From: an uncultured Victivallales bacterium
GTDB taxonomy: Bacteria > Verrucomicrobiota > Lentisphaeria > Victivallales > UBA1829
Direction of reading: 5' to 3'
NCBI GenBank assembly: GCA_934661375.1
Contig: CAKUJH010000012.1
Location: 23,542 to 87,541, forward strand
Length of the DNA: 64,000 nt
The position numbers and the translations under genes were made by a program. Under the pieces are notes generated by a model. The model ran no database searches, was not told the DNA's origin, and worked only from the letters and a program-made list of their open reading frames with translations. Below, in pieces: positions 1-8,471 of this stretch. How positions within the stretch are numbered: the stretch's first letter is position 1; each line of letters begins with the position of its first letter.

Positions 1-1
1 T

Positions 2-64
2 CCGACCGAAACCGGCATCAAAACCGATCTCATCAACGAATACTGGCCGAAACAGGCTCAATGA
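2..64 (+). CDS. atpB: V-type ATP synthase subunit B, C-terminal end (partial)
   Basis: The window opens inside a reading frame that encodes a 20-residue tail ending in EYWPKQAQ and stopping with TGA. It lies 17 bases upstream of subunit D in the same direction. In Chlamydia-, spirochaete- and PVC-type V-ATPase operons the gene before D is B, the non-catalytic nucleotide-binding subunit of the V1 head. The assignment rests mainly on that gene order, because too little of the protein is visible to show a domain. Confidence 0.55.
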   Translation, partial: PTETGIKTDLINEYWPKQAQ

Positions 65-81
65 GCTGACGGAGGCGGAGT

Positions 82-690
82 ATGGCGAAAGTCAAATTAA
101 CCAAAACAGCGCAGAAGAAAGAGCGGGACAATCTCAAGCAGTACCTGCGTTTTCTTCCGACGCTCCAGCTGAAAAAGCAGCAGCTCCAGATGGAGATGCG
201 GCAATGTCAGGAGCGGATCGAAAGAAACGAACGGCACGAAGCGGAAACCAAATCCCGGCTTGCCTCCTGGCTGTCCCTGTTCGGTTCGCAGACGGAGGCT
301 TTCCGCGCCGCCGAACTGGTGAAAGTGGAACGGGTGGAGACCGATACGCTCAATATTGCCGGCGTGGATGTGCCGCGTTTTCAGAAAGTTATTTTCCGCA
401 ACCTGCCGTGCGACCTGTTCGGGGAAGACCTCTGGCTCGACGATGCCGCGGCGGTTCTCCGCAAAATCATTGAACTGCGGATTGAACGGGACATCATCCG
501 GAAACAGTATGATCTGATTCAGCAGGAACTGCGGGTCACCACACAGCGGGTCAATCTGTTTGAAAAAGTCAAGATCCCGGAATGCCGCGAGAACATCCGG
601 CGGATCGGAATCTATCTCGGCGACATGGACACCAGCGCAGTCGTGCGGTCCAAGATCGCCAAGAGCAAACTGCAGGAGTCTGTGGCATGA
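82..690 (+). CDS. atpD: V-type ATP synthase subunit D (central stalk)
   Basis: This 202-residue protein is the rotor-shaft subunit that couples the A3B3 head to the membrane c-ring. It shows the family pattern: a basic N-terminus beginning MAKVKLTKTAQKKERDNL, a long N-terminal helix, a short middle part, and a second long helix in the C-terminal half. Both helices are predicted coiled coil. Length matches the family at about 200 residues. An AGG-rich ribosome site precedes the ATG. Its stop overlaps the start of subunit I as ATGA, which implies translational coupling. Confidence 0.92.
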   Translation: MAKVKLTKTAQKKERDNLKQYLRFLPTLQLKKQQLQMEMRQCQERIERNERHEAETKSRLASWLSLFGSQTEAFRAAELVKVERVETDTLNIAGVDVPRFQKVIFRNLPCDLFGEDLWLDDAAAVLRKIIELRIERDIIRKQYDLIQQELRVTTQRVNLFEKVKIPECRENIRRIGIYLGDMDTSAVVRSKIAKSKLQESVA

Positions 691-2522
691 TCGTAAAAAT
701 GAAAAGAATTACGCTTCTGTGTCTGGAGAATGAACGGGCTGCCGCCCTGGAAAAACTCCGGGACCTGGGGATCGTGCATGTCGACCGGGAAAAACGCGTG
801 GAATCGGAAAGTGTTTCCGTTCTGGAACAGTCGCTGACCGAACTTACGAAAGTATACAATGCTCTTTCCGGCTGCCGCAATGTGCCGCAGAAAAGTACTC
901 CGCTTTCCGGGCGCAGTGTCCTGAAACAGGCTTCGGAACTGCTGGCGCTTCAGGCGTCACTGGAAAAGGAACGCGAAAACCTGAAACGGGAAATAGATGT
1001 TCTGCTTCCGTGGGGCGATTTCCAGCCGGGACTGGTCTCCCTGCTGGCGGAAAACGGCGTGTCTGTTCTGTTCTGCATGACGTACAAGGATGAATACGAC
1101 CAGCTGGAAATTCCGGAAAACATGACGAAAGTTCTGGTGAATGCCATTCGCAATGAACGGTATTTTCTGCTGATTTCGCAGGAGAAACCGGATGCTGCAC
1201 AGTATCCGGCAGTATCTCTGCCGGCGGCATCGCTGACGGAACTCCGCGAGAAACTGTCTTCCGTTGGAGACCGTCTGGCGGAGATTGCGGGAAAGCTGAC
1301 CGCACTGGCGGCGCATCTGGGCGAACTGAAAGAATATTTCGACGAACTGAACGCGGAATATGAATTTGTGTCCAACCGCGACGGCATGGATTCGGACGGT
1401 GCGATTGCGTACTTGTCCGGCTACATCCCGGCGGATTGTCTGGAAAAACTGACCGCCGCCGCGCATGAAAACGGCTGGGGGCTGACCGCCGACGATCCGG
1501 ATGCGGCGGATCTCCGGGTTCCGACCTGCATCCGGAAACCGGGCTGGCTCAAAATCATAGATCCTCTGTTTGATTTCATCGGGATCACGCCCGGCTACCG
1601 CGAAAACGACGTGTCGCTGTTTTTCCTGATAGCATTTCCGGTCTTTTTCGGAATGCTGATCGGGGATGCGGCGTATGGTGCGCTGTTCATTGTAACGGCG
1701 CTGCTGTGCAAATATCTGCTGCGGAAGAAACCGGCGGCGCGGATGCCGTTGAATCTGCTGATTCTGCTGTCCTCGTTTTCCGTGATCTGGGGATTGCTGA
1801 CCGGATCCTGTCTGGGATTGCCGCGGGAAGTTCTGCCGCGTTTTCTGCAGGGTCTGGATTTTCTGGCGGACCCGGCGAAAAGTCCGGCGGCGTCGGCACT
1901 GGCGGATAAACTGGGAATTGACCCGTCGGAAATGTCGGACAAATTTATCCAGTGGTTCTGTTTTCTGCTGGCTGCGCTGCATCTTTCCGCGGCGCGTCTG
2001 TTCAAGTATCTGACTGATTTCCGGAACTGGCGCAGTCTTGGAAATATCGGCTGGGCATGTCTGATCTGGGGCAACTTCTTCACGGCAGTGAACCTGATCG
2101 TGTTTCCCGGAACGTTTCCGAAATGGACGGGCATCTGTCTGTACGGAATCGGTCTGCTGCTGATTGTGGTTACGATTACCGGCGAAGCCGCGCTGAACCT
2201 GCCGTTCTCGGTGGTCGGCAGCTTCGTGGATGTGCTGTCCTATATCCGGCTGTTTGCTGTGGGATTGTCCGGCGTGTACGTGGCGTCCTGTTTCAACAGC
2301 ATGGGCATGATGGTGCTGGATTCCATGCCGAAAAGTCTGTTCGTCATTGGACTGATCGGTCTGATTCTGGTTGCCATGGCGGGGCATATACTGGACATCA
2401 TCCTTGGTTTCATGGGGGTGCTGGTCCATGCCATCCGTCTGAATACGCTGGAATTTTCCAATCACATAGAAATGCAGTGGACGGGCATTCCGTACCGTCC
2501 GTTTGCGAAGAAAAACAAATAA
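687..2522 (+). CDS. atpI: V-type ATP synthase subunit I (membrane stator, a-like)
   Basis: A 611-residue protein. Residues 1 to about 290 are a soluble arm with coiled coil, and the rest carries seven or eight membrane helices. The conserved arginine that works against the c-ring carboxylate is visible in the motif DVLSYIRLFAVGLSG near residue 520. The start at 687 is chosen because it overlaps the stop of subunit D as ATGA; an in-frame extension to 582 would overlap subunit D by over 100 bases. It forms the ion half-channel with subunit K downstream. Confidence 0.93.
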   Translation: MIVKMKRITLLCLENERAAALEKLRDLGIVHVDREKRVESESVSVLEQSLTELTKVYNALSGCRNVPQKSTPLSGRSVLKQASELLALQASLEKERENLKREIDVLLPWGDFQPGLVSLLAENGVSVLFCMTYKDEYDQLEIPENMTKVLVNAIRNERYFLLISQEKPDAAQYPAVSLPAASLTELREKLSSVGDRLAEIAGKLTALAAHLGELKEYFDELNAEYEFVSNRDGMDSDGAIAYLSGYIPADCLEKLTAAAHENGWGLTADDPDAADLRVPTCIRKPGWLKIIDPLFDFIGITPGYRENDVSLFFLIAFPVFFGMLIGDAAYGALFIVTALLCKYLLRKKPAARMPLNLLILLSSFSVIWGLLTGSCLGLPREVLPRFLQGLDFLADPAKSPAASALADKLGIDPSEMSDKFIQWFCFLLAALHLSAARLFKYLTDFRNWRSLGNIGWACLIWGNFFTAVNLIVFPGTFPKWTGICLYGIGLLLIVVTITGEAALNLPFSVVGSFVDVLSYIRLFAVGLSGVYVASCFNSMGMMVLDSMPKSLFVIGLIGLILVAMAGHILDIILGFMGVLVHAIRLNTLEFSNHIEMQWTGIPYRPFAKKNK

Positions 2523-2562
2523 CGTCAACTGAACGAAAACATAACAGAAGGAGAAAAGAAAA

Positions 2563-3096
2563 ATGATTCTCGAAATTGCATCCCAGGCGGCTGCGGCGGC
2601 AGCTGCACCGGAAAACCAGGTCGGCATGAAGTATTTTTATGAAGCGATGACGTATGCCGGAGCTTTTGCGGCAATCGGCTTTGCGGCAGTCGGTTCAGCA
2701 CTCGGCTGCGGAGCTGCCGGTTCCGCGGCGGTCGGGGCATGGAAAAAATGCTATGCCCAGAACAAACCCGCTCCGTTCCAGCTGCTGGTGTTTGCCGGTG
2801 CTCCGCTGTCCCAGACCATTTACGGCATGATCATCATGTTCATCATCATGGGAAAAGCCGCGGCGACTCATGCCGCATGGCCGGCTTATCTGATTGTCGG
2901 TATTGTCGGCGGTATCGCCATGGGTATTTCCGCCTGGTGGCAGGGTATTGCCGCAGGGGCAGCCTGCGACGCGTTCGGCGAAAGCGGCAAAGGATTCACC
3001 AATCAGCTGATGATCCTCGGTATTATTGAAACCGTGGCGATTTTCGTGATGGCGTTTGCCATTGTGCTGCTGAGCAAAATTGTTCCGATTGTCTGA
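2563..3096 (+). CDS. atpK: V-type ATP synthase subunit K (c-ring proteolipid)
   Basis: A 177-residue duplicated proteolipid with four membrane helices, as in V-type NtpK. The ion-binding carboxylate is E156 (GIIETVAIF) in helix 4. The matching site in helix 2 has Q84 (PLSQTIYG), so there is one carboxylate per hairpin pair. Q84, Y87, Q127 (AWWQGIAAG) and E156 line up by motif with Na+ ligands described in Enterococcus hirae NtpK, and S83 stands where that protein has Thr. An AGGAG-type site at 2549-2554 precedes the ATG. The gene ends the operon and is followed by a strong terminator. Confidence 0.93.
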   Translation: MILEIASQAAAAAAAPENQVGMKYFYEAMTYAGAFAAIGFAAVGSALGCGAAGSAAVGAWKKCYAQNKPAPFQLLVFAGAPLSQTIYGMIIMFIIMGKAAATHAAWPAYLIVGIVGGIAMGISAWWQGIAAGAACDAFGESGKGFTNQLMILGIIETVAIFVMAFAIVLLSKIVPIV

Positions 3097-3120
3097 CGAC
3101 ACCGTTCAGCTCAAAGACAA

Positions 3121-3164
3121 AAAAATTCTTCCGGAATTTACATTTTTCCGGAAGAATTTTTTTT
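3121..3164 (+). terminator. Rho-independent terminator of the V-ATPase operon
   Basis: A perfect 16-base inverted repeat (3121-3136 with 3146-3161) has a 9-base loop and runs into a T tract. Because the left arm begins with an A tract it should also stop transcription coming from the convergent gene at 3183. Confidence 0.9.
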
Positions 3165-3182
3165 GCTCTGTCAGCAGGGAAT

Positions 3183-3977
3183 TTACCATTCCCGCAGATA
3201 ATCGGAAACTTTCCGCAGAGATTCCGGAGCGGTCATTCTGCCGGAAAAATCTTTGGTTTCGAGATTGACATACAGTTCGCGGTCTTTGGCGTCCACTGTG
3301 TTCCAGAAACTTTTCAGATCCAGATCCCCTTCGCCGATCATGGCATCCGCATAATGTTTGCCGCAGCGCTTGGGAGTGGTGTCCGGACGCGGAGAATCAT
3401 AAATCTTCCAGTCCTTCAAATGGAAATGCACCACATATTCATGAAGTTTCGGGTATGCTTCCGAGATGTCTTCGGCGGTTGCCATATTGCCGATGTCGAG
3501 AGTGAGTTTCAGACCGGGGACGGCGTGAAGCACTTCCAGCACTTCCTCTGCCGTAATGATCGGACTGTTGAAATATCCCGTGCTTTCCATGGTGAGCGTG
3601 ATGCCCGCTTTCTGTGCCAGCGGCAGCGCCTGGGCATAGTAATCGGTCCATGCTTTGCGGTCATCTTCCAGTGATTTCTGCGGACGGCGGGGGAAGGGCG
3701 GCAGCATCAGAACCGGCGCGCCCATGGTCCAGGCATCTTCCAGCGAATACTTGAATTCATCCAGGAAGCCGGGTTCGTGCAGCAGGAATTTTTCCTTGAG
3801 CATGGTATGCGCGGCGATTTTCAGATTCCGGTCATCGCAGATCAGACGCAAATCCGCGGGGGCAGTGTCATGGGTGGTGATCCAGTCGACCGCCGTCATG
3901 CCGCAGGTGATTGCCGCATCCGCGATCTGCACCGGAGTATATCCGTTCATCATGCAGGACATCATACACAGTTTCAT
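3183..3977 (-). CDS. Sugar phosphate isomerase/epimerase-like TIM-barrel protein
   Basis: A 264-residue xylose-isomerase-like TIM barrel protein (AP endonuclease 2 superfamily). Metal-binding candidates are the Glu in TLTMESTGYF, the Asp in LTLDIGN, the His pair in VHFHLKDW and the Glu near the C-terminus in VNLETKD. Such proteins isomerise or epimerise keto-sugars; the exact substrate cannot be told. The start at 3977 has AGGAG nine bases upstream, whereas an upstream in-frame ATG does not. It is a lone gene on this strand, bounded by terminators. Confidence 0.85.
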   Translation of the reverse strand: MKLCMMSCMMNGYTPVQIADAAITCGMTAVDWITTHDTAPADLRLICDDRNLKIAAHTMLKEKFLLHEPGFLDEFKYSLEDAWTMGAPVLMLPPFPRRPQKSLEDDRKAWTDYYAQALPLAQKAGITLTMESTGYFNSPIITAEEVLEVLHAVPGLKLTLDIGNMATAEDISEAYPKLHEYVVHFHLKDWKIYDSPRPDTTPKRCGKHYADAMIGEGDLDLKSFWNTVDAKDRELYVNLETKDFSGRMTAPESLRKVSDYLREW

Positions 3978-3996
3978 GGGAAAATCTCCTCGTAGA

Positions 3997-4029
3997 CAAG
4001 AAAAGACCACCGGAGTGTTCCCGATGGTC
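3997..4029 (-). terminator. Rho-independent terminator
   Basis: On the minus strand a 9-base-pair stem (4021-4029 with 4005-4013, one G-U pair) is followed by TTTTCTTG. It lies just after the stop of the unknown gene at 4058, separating it from the isomerase-like gene. Confidence 0.7.
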
Positions 4030-4057
4030 GTGATTCATATTGAAAAATTCGGAGGAA

Positions 4058-4567
4058 TCAGGAGAACGCCTTCTGGAGTTCAACCTGGAATTCCTGAATA
4101 TCCTGCTGATCGGGTTTGCCGGACGGATTGTCCAAACCGAGACGTCCCATCTGGTCGAGAATCCATTCCGCCGTAACACCGGAGCCGAATTTGACCGTGC
4201 CGCTGGCGACTGCGCCCGGACGTGCGATTTTGGACACTTCGACAACGGTTTTGCCGCGGACTTTGCCGTCTGCATTTTCATTTTCAGCGGGGAGAGTTTC
4301 GGGCGCGGCTTCTTCCGGGAGATCCGCCGGTTCAGCGGGAACGGCATTTTCTTCCGTCAGAATCGGTTCCGCAGGAGCGGGTTCCGGAGCCGGTTCTTCT
4401 TTTTCAGTTTTCTTCCAGACATTTTCCTCGATTTCCGAGGCGAGCAGACGCAGTTCCATAAAAGTGATATGGACATTCTGTTCTTTGAGCATATCCTGGA
4501 TTTTGGAGAGGGAATATCCTTCGGGGACTTTTTCGGCGATGAACGCCTTGATCTGATTCTGATTCAT
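4058..4567 (-). CDS. Conserved hypothetical protein with acidic Pro/Glu/Ala linker
   Basis: A 169-residue soluble protein I do not recognise. Residues 1-55 form a helical domain. Residues 56-100 are a Pro/Glu/Ala-rich linker. The last 65 residues form a second compact domain containing GTVKFGSGVTAEWILDQMGR. The start at 4567 lies 23 bases past the stop of the GcvH-like gene on the same strand, so the two are probably co-transcribed. An in-frame extension to 4708 would overlap gcvH and encodes Ser/Thr-rich, non-protein-like sequence. No function is proposed. Confidence 0.7.
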   Translation of the reverse strand: MNQNQIKAFIAEKVPEGYSLSKIQDMLKEQNVHITFMELRLLASEIEENVWKKTEKEEPAPEPAPAEPILTEENAVPAEPADLPEEAAPETLPAENENADGKVRGKTVVEVSKIARPGAVASGTVKFGSGVTAEWILDQMGRLGLDNPSGKPDQQDIQEFQVELQKAFS

Positions 4568-4589
4568 GATGAAAACTATACTTCCGGTT

Positions 4590-4961
4590 TTACAGTGTTT
4601 TGAGGTATTTGACGTATTCTTCCTCGGTGAGCAGGTCTTCGAGTTCATCGAGGTCGATGTTTTCGAGTTTGCAGATCCAGCCCTTGTCTTCGGGGAAATT
4701 GGATACAATGCCGGGGTCGTCGTTCAGATTTTTGTTGACAGCGATGACCGTGCCGCTCATGGGCGAATGGATATCGGCAGCGGCAAGGACGGATTCCACA
4801 ACCCCGATGGTGTCGTCGACAATCACATCGGAACCTTCTTTCGGCAGTTCCACATAAGTGATGTCCCCCAGTTCCCTGGTGGTGTATGCGGAAACGCCGA
4901 CCGTTGCCTCATCTCCGTCAATTTTGACCCATTCATGAGTCTTTGAATAGTATTTGTTCAT
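4590..4961 (-). CDS. GcvH-like protein lacking the lipoyl lysine
   Basis: The 123-residue product matches glycine cleavage H protein from end to end: YYSKTHEWVKIDGDEATVG at the N-terminus, then DITYVELPKEG and a final acidic helix. H protein carries a lipoyl arm on a lysine in the motif ESVKAASD. Here the motif reads ESVLAAAD, with Leu59 (codon CTT) in place of the lysine. CTT differs from both Lys codons at all three positions, so a single base error cannot explain it. The start at 4961 has a GGAG-type site. No glycine-cleavage partner gene is nearby. It is either a repurposed H-protein fold or a relic. Confidence 0.85.
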   Translation of the reverse strand: MNKYYSKTHEWVKIDGDEATVGVSAYTTRELGDITYVELPKEGSDVIVDDTIGVVESVLAAADIHSPMSGTVIAVNKNLNDDPGIVSNFPEDKGWICKLENIDLDELEDLLTEEEYVKYLKTL

Positions 4962-5126
4962 TTTTCGTTCTCCTCTGAAATCCGGGGTTGGAACCTGTTT
5001 CGTTTTATCCGGTAAAAAAGCATTCATTTGCCATTCTGTCAAGCGCAATATCAAAAAAAAAGCATTTTTTCTTTGATTCAAGCAGAAAAAGCCCTGGATT
5101 CATCCGTTTTTTTTGTCGTTTCCGGC

Positions 5127-5154
5127 TTGCGTTTCCGGCTTAAAATGCTAAATT
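5127..5154 (+). promoter_or_regulatory. Candidate sigma70-type promoter for phosphofructokinase
   Basis: TTGCGT (5127-5132), a 16-base spacer and TAAATT (5149-5154) lie 48 bases before the ATG at 5202, in the AT-rich gap between divergent genes. Confidence 0.45.
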
Positions 5155-5201
5155 ACCGATGTTGCATACAGATGCTTGGAGACATCAGAAAGGAACAGAG
5201 C

Positions 5202-6482
5202 ATGATAGTAGAAACTTTTCCGGTTCAGAGTGTCGGACAGAGAACGATTGACACTCCGCTGGACCGCAATACGCCGTTTGTGTCGGATGAAGCTCAGATC
5301 TTTTATGACCGCGAGGCGCACGGCGTCAAACAGGCTTTGAAAGAAAACGGCAAACTCTATGCGTTCGAGAAAGCCGGTCCGCGCGAAAAGCTCTTTTTCG
5401 ATCCCAACTGGTGCAAAGCCGCAATTCTGACCGCCGGCGGACTCTGTCCCGGACTCAACAACGTGATCCGCGGTCTGACCGAGACGCTGACCAAGGTATA
5501 CGGCGTTCCGGTGGTGTACGGCATTCCGTACGGATATTGCGGATTGAATCCTGCGCTGGGCTATACCCCGGTCCGTCTGGATGAAAACACGGTGGATGAC
5601 ATTCACGAGCAGGGCGGCACGATTCTCGGTTCCGCCCGCGGCAAGCAGGATACCCTGATTATGCTGGAAACGCTGATCCGCATGAACATCAATATTCTGT
5701 TCTGCATCGGCGGCGACGGCACTCTGCGTGCGGCGCATGATCTGGCTCAGGAAATTCTCCGGCGCAAACTCAATATCTGCGTGATCGGCATCCCGAAGAC
5801 CATCGACAATGACATCTGCATGATTGACAAGACCTTCGGTTTCGAAACGGCTGTCCAGGCGACCAGCCCGATGATCACGGTTGCGCACAACGAAGCCAAA
5901 GGGGCTCCCAACGGAATCGGTCTGATTCACGTGATGGGACGCGACAGCGGGTTCATTGCCGCTTATGCTTCACTTGCCAATCCGAACGTCAACTTCTGTC
6001 TGGTTCCGGAAGTCCCCTTCACACTGGAAGGCGAACCGGATTCCTTCCTGCCGATGCTGTTTGACCGTATGAAACGCCGTCACCATGCGGTTATCATTGC
6101 TGCGGAAGGCGCGGGACAGGACCTCATCAAAGGCGAACGCAAAGTCGATAAATCCGGCAATATTCTCAACAGCAATATCGGTGTGTTCCTCAAAGACCGC
6201 ATCAATGAATATTTCAAGCGGAACAATTTTGAAGTCAACATCAAATATTTCGATCCGACTTATCTGATCCGCGGAATTCCTGCCGACGCTTCCGACGGTG
6301 TGTTCTGCATTCTGCTGGCGCAGAACGCGGTTCATGCGGCGATGGCGGGCAAGACGGATATTCTGATCGGACACTGGAGCGATACGTTCACGCATGTGCC
6401 GATCGAACTTGCGGTCAAACAGCGCAAGAAAATCGACCCGAAAGGTTCGCTCTGGCGCTGCGTCCAGATGAATATCCGCTGA
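5202..6482 (+). CDS. pfkA: ATP-dependent 6-phosphofructokinase
   Basis: A 426-residue cytoplasmic enzyme that phosphorylates fructose 6-phosphate to the 1,6-bisphosphate in glycolysis. The fold shows ILTAGGLCPGLNNVIRGL near the N-terminus, the phosphate-donor motif GGDGTLRAAHDL and the catalytic motif GIPKTIDNDI. Gly in GGDG favours ATP as donor; Lys in PKTID is shared with pyrophosphate enzymes but also occurs in the ATP-using long group (plants, trypanosomes). The ATG at 5202 follows AAAGGA at a fitting distance; earlier in-frame ATGs fall in AT-rich non-coding sequence. Donor choice is inferred. Confidence 0.9.
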   Translation: MIVETFPVQSVGQRTIDTPLDRNTPFVSDEAQIFYDREAHGVKQALKENGKLYAFEKAGPREKLFFDPNWCKAAILTAGGLCPGLNNVIRGLTETLTKVYGVPVVYGIPYGYCGLNPALGYTPVRLDENTVDDIHEQGGTILGSARGKQDTLIMLETLIRMNINILFCIGGDGTLRAAHDLAQEILRRKLNICVIGIPKTIDNDICMIDKTFGFETAVQATSPMITVAHNEAKGAPNGIGLIHVMGRDSGFIAAYASLANPNVNFCLVPEVPFTLEGEPDSFLPMLFDRMKRRHHAVIIAAEGAGQDLIKGERKVDKSGNILNSNIGVFLKDRINEYFKRNNFEVNIKYFDPTYLIRGIPADASDGVFCILLAQNAVHAAMAGKTDILIGHWSDTFTHVPIELAVKQRKKIDPKGSLWRCVQMNIR

Positions 6483-6515
6483 AAACCGAAATGCTGAACG
6501 AGGAGTTAGTTACTC

Positions 6516-7031
6516 ATGGAAAATGAAATCAGGCAGCACACGATTTCCGTGCTGGTGGAAAACAAGTTCGGTGCGCTGGCACGGATCGCGGGTCTGTTCA
6601 GCGGACGCGGCTACAATATTGAGTCGCTGACCGTGAATCATACGCATGACCCCAATCTTTCCCGCATGACCATTGTCACCAAAGGCGATGATGATGTTAT
6701 GGAGCAGATTGAAAAACAACTCCGGAAGCTGGTGGATGTGGTGGATGTGGCAGATCTCAATTCCTCGGATTATCTGGAATTGGAACTGGCGATCATCAAA
6801 GTCCGCACGACCGCGCTGACCCGTGTGGCGATTGTTCAGCTGGTGGAACTTTTCCACGGCAACATCCCGAATGTCAACAAAGATGAACTCTGCATTGTCA
6901 TTTCCGGTTCGCCGCGCACGATTGAACATTTCCTGACTCTGATCAGCGATTTCAAGATTGTCGAAATCGCGCGGACCGGCAGCACCGCGGTCACCCGTGC
7001 ATCGGGTCTGACCGGAAAACACCGGAAATAA
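6516..7031 (+). CDS. ilvN: Acetolactate synthase small (regulatory) subunit
   Basis: A 171-residue regulatory subunit of acetohydroxyacid synthase, which binds valine and controls the first common step of branched-chain amino acid synthesis. The N-terminal ACT domain is clear (ISVLVENKFGALARIAGLF, then RGYNIESLTV), followed by the second ALS_ss C domain. A GAGGAG site precedes the ATG. The large catalytic subunit gene is not in this window, so the subunit acts in trans here, unlike the usual ilvBN pair. Confidence 0.93.
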   Translation: MENEIRQHTISVLVENKFGALARIAGLFSGRGYNIESLTVNHTHDPNLSRMTIVTKGDDDVMEQIEKQLRKLVDVVDVADLNSSDYLELELAIIKVRTTALTRVAIVQLVELFHGNIPNVNKDELCIVISGSPRTIEHFLTLISDFKIVEIARTGSTAVTRASGLTGKHRK

Positions 7032-7040
7032 TGCGGGGCA

Positions 7041-8471
7041 ATGGGCAAAGTCATTCTTGAATTTTCCGCAGGAACTCTGCTTCTCCATGAAGAAAACGGG
7101 GAAGGCGGTCTGCCGGAAGCATTCAGGGAACTGGCTGTCCGCGATGAACGGACCGGCGGTCAATGGCGTGCCGCCGCCTGCCAATATGCGCCGCTGTTGC
7201 GCCTGGCTCATCAGCATGGCATTGAAATAGATGACCGGGCGCGGAACTATGAAACTCTGGAGCTGAAAATCCATTCGCCGTTTGCTCCGCTGGAACATCA
7301 GAAACGCGCCATGGAATGCTGGCGTGCGGCGCAGGCGCGCGGAACCGTGGTCATGCCTACCGGATCCGGGAAAACCTATTTCGCCGTCCGCTGCATTGCG
7401 GCGGTCAATCGTTCCGCGATTGTGCTGGCTCCGACCATTGACCTGATGGTGCAGTGGGCGGGTGTGCTCAAAAAATTTTTCCAGACGGAAATCGGTATGC
7501 TGGGCGGCGGTTCCAAGGAGATTCTGCCGCTGACGGTCAGCACGTATGATTCTGCGGTGCTGCAAATGGAATTCATCGGCAACCGGTTCGGACTGATTGT
7601 GTTTGACGAGTGTCATCATCTGCCCGGACAGGTCAACCGCATGGCGGCGTCCATGTGCATTGCGCCGTATCGTCTGGGGCTGACCGCCACGCCGGAACGC
7701 GAAGATGACGGCGAAGAAGTGATGGCACGTCTGATCGGACCGGTGGTCTTCCGCGCGTACATAGATGAACTGGAAGGCAATGTGCTGGCTCCGTATGTAA
7801 CCCGTCGGCTCCGGGTGGAGCTGTCCGAAGCGGAAACAGCCGAATACGCCGCCGCACGGAAAACATACACGTCTTTTGTCCGGCGGCATCAGATTGATTT
7901 TTCCGAACCGGACGGCTGGGGACGTTTCATTGCATTGTCTGCGCGGATTCCGGGCGGACGCGAAGCCTTCACTGCATATCTGAAACAGCGGCAGATTGCC
8001 CGCTGCGGACGCGCCAAACTGGAACTGGTCTGGAAACTGCTGCGCGAACATCGCGGCGAGCGCATTCTGGTGTTCACCGCGGACAATGACGCGGCATATC
8101 AGATGGGGGAGGCGTTCTGTCTGCCGGTGCTGACTCACAAAACCAAAGCCGCCGAACGCCGCGATTTTCTGGAACGTTTCCGCAAAGGGGAATATCCGGT
8201 GCTGCTGACCAGCAAAGTCCTGAATGAAGGCGTGGATGTGCCGGAAGCCAGCGTCGGTATTGTGGTTTCCGGCAGCGGCAGCATACGCGAACATGTGCAG
8301 CGGCTCGGACGCATTCTCCGCGCGAAAGACGGCAAGCAGGCAATTCTGTATGAACTGGTCAGCGAAGGCACTTCGGAAATGCGCGTCAGCGACCGCCGCC
8401 GTCAGAACCGTGCCTACGATCAGCGCCGGCTGCATTACCGGCAGGAATATGGAGATCCCTATGCTGACTAA
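7041..8471 (+). CDS. XPB/SSL2-type superfamily 2 DNA helicase
   Basis: A 476-residue SF2 helicase. It shows Walker A PTGSGKT at 106-112, a DECHH box at 189-193, motif III within GLTATPERED, and motifs V and VI in NEGVDVP and HVQRLGRILR. The phrase TATPERED followed by EEVMARLIGP is typical of XPB. The first 80 residues form a small N-terminal domain. The stop overlaps the next gene, a DUF790/Bax1-type nuclease, by 11 bases. In archaea XPB and Bax1 form a helicase-nuclease proposed for nucleotide excision repair, so a repair role is likely here. Confidence 0.9.
   Translation: MGKVILEFSAGTLLLHEENGEGGLPEAFRELAVRDERTGGQWRAAACQYAPLLRLAHQHGIEIDDRARNYETLELKIHSPFAPLEHQKRAMECWRAAQARGTVVMPTGSGKTYFAVRCIAAVNRSAIVLAPTIDLMVQWAGVLKKFFQTEIGMLGGGSKEILPLTVSTYDSAVLQMEFIGNRFGLIVFDECHHLPGQVNRMAASMCIAPYRLGLTATPEREDDGEEVMARLIGPVVFRAYIDELEGNVLAPYVTRRLRVELSEAETAEYAAARKTYTSFVRRHQIDFSEPDGWGRFIALSARIPGGREAFTAYLKQRQIARCGRAKLELVWKLLREHRGERILVFTADNDAAYQMGEAFCLPVLTHKTKAAERRDFLERFRKGEYPVLLTSKVLNEGVDVPEASVGIVVSGSGSIREHVQRLGRILRAKDGKQAILYELVSEGTSEMRVSDRRRQNRAYDQRRLHYRQEYGDPYAD

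Noticed and set aside
957..2627. Long open frame (556 codons) on the minus strand
   Set aside because: It is antisense to V-ATPase subunit I and K, which have clear motifs. Its product is rich in Gln, Arg and His with no domain, as expected of an antisense frame in this codon usage.
5020..5036. Sigma54-like GG/GC pair upstream of the GcvH-like gene
   Set aside because: The GG to GC spacing is one base short of the required 10 and no enhancer-binding regulator is nearby.
5014..5042. Minus-strand TTGACA upstream of the GcvH-like gene as a promoter
   Set aside because: The -35 box is perfect, but 17 bases on there is only TTTTTT and no acceptable -10 box; kept out as unsupported.
6510..8435. 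641-codon open frame on the minus strand
   Set aside because: Antisense to ilvN and the XPB-type helicase; low-complexity composition and no motif.
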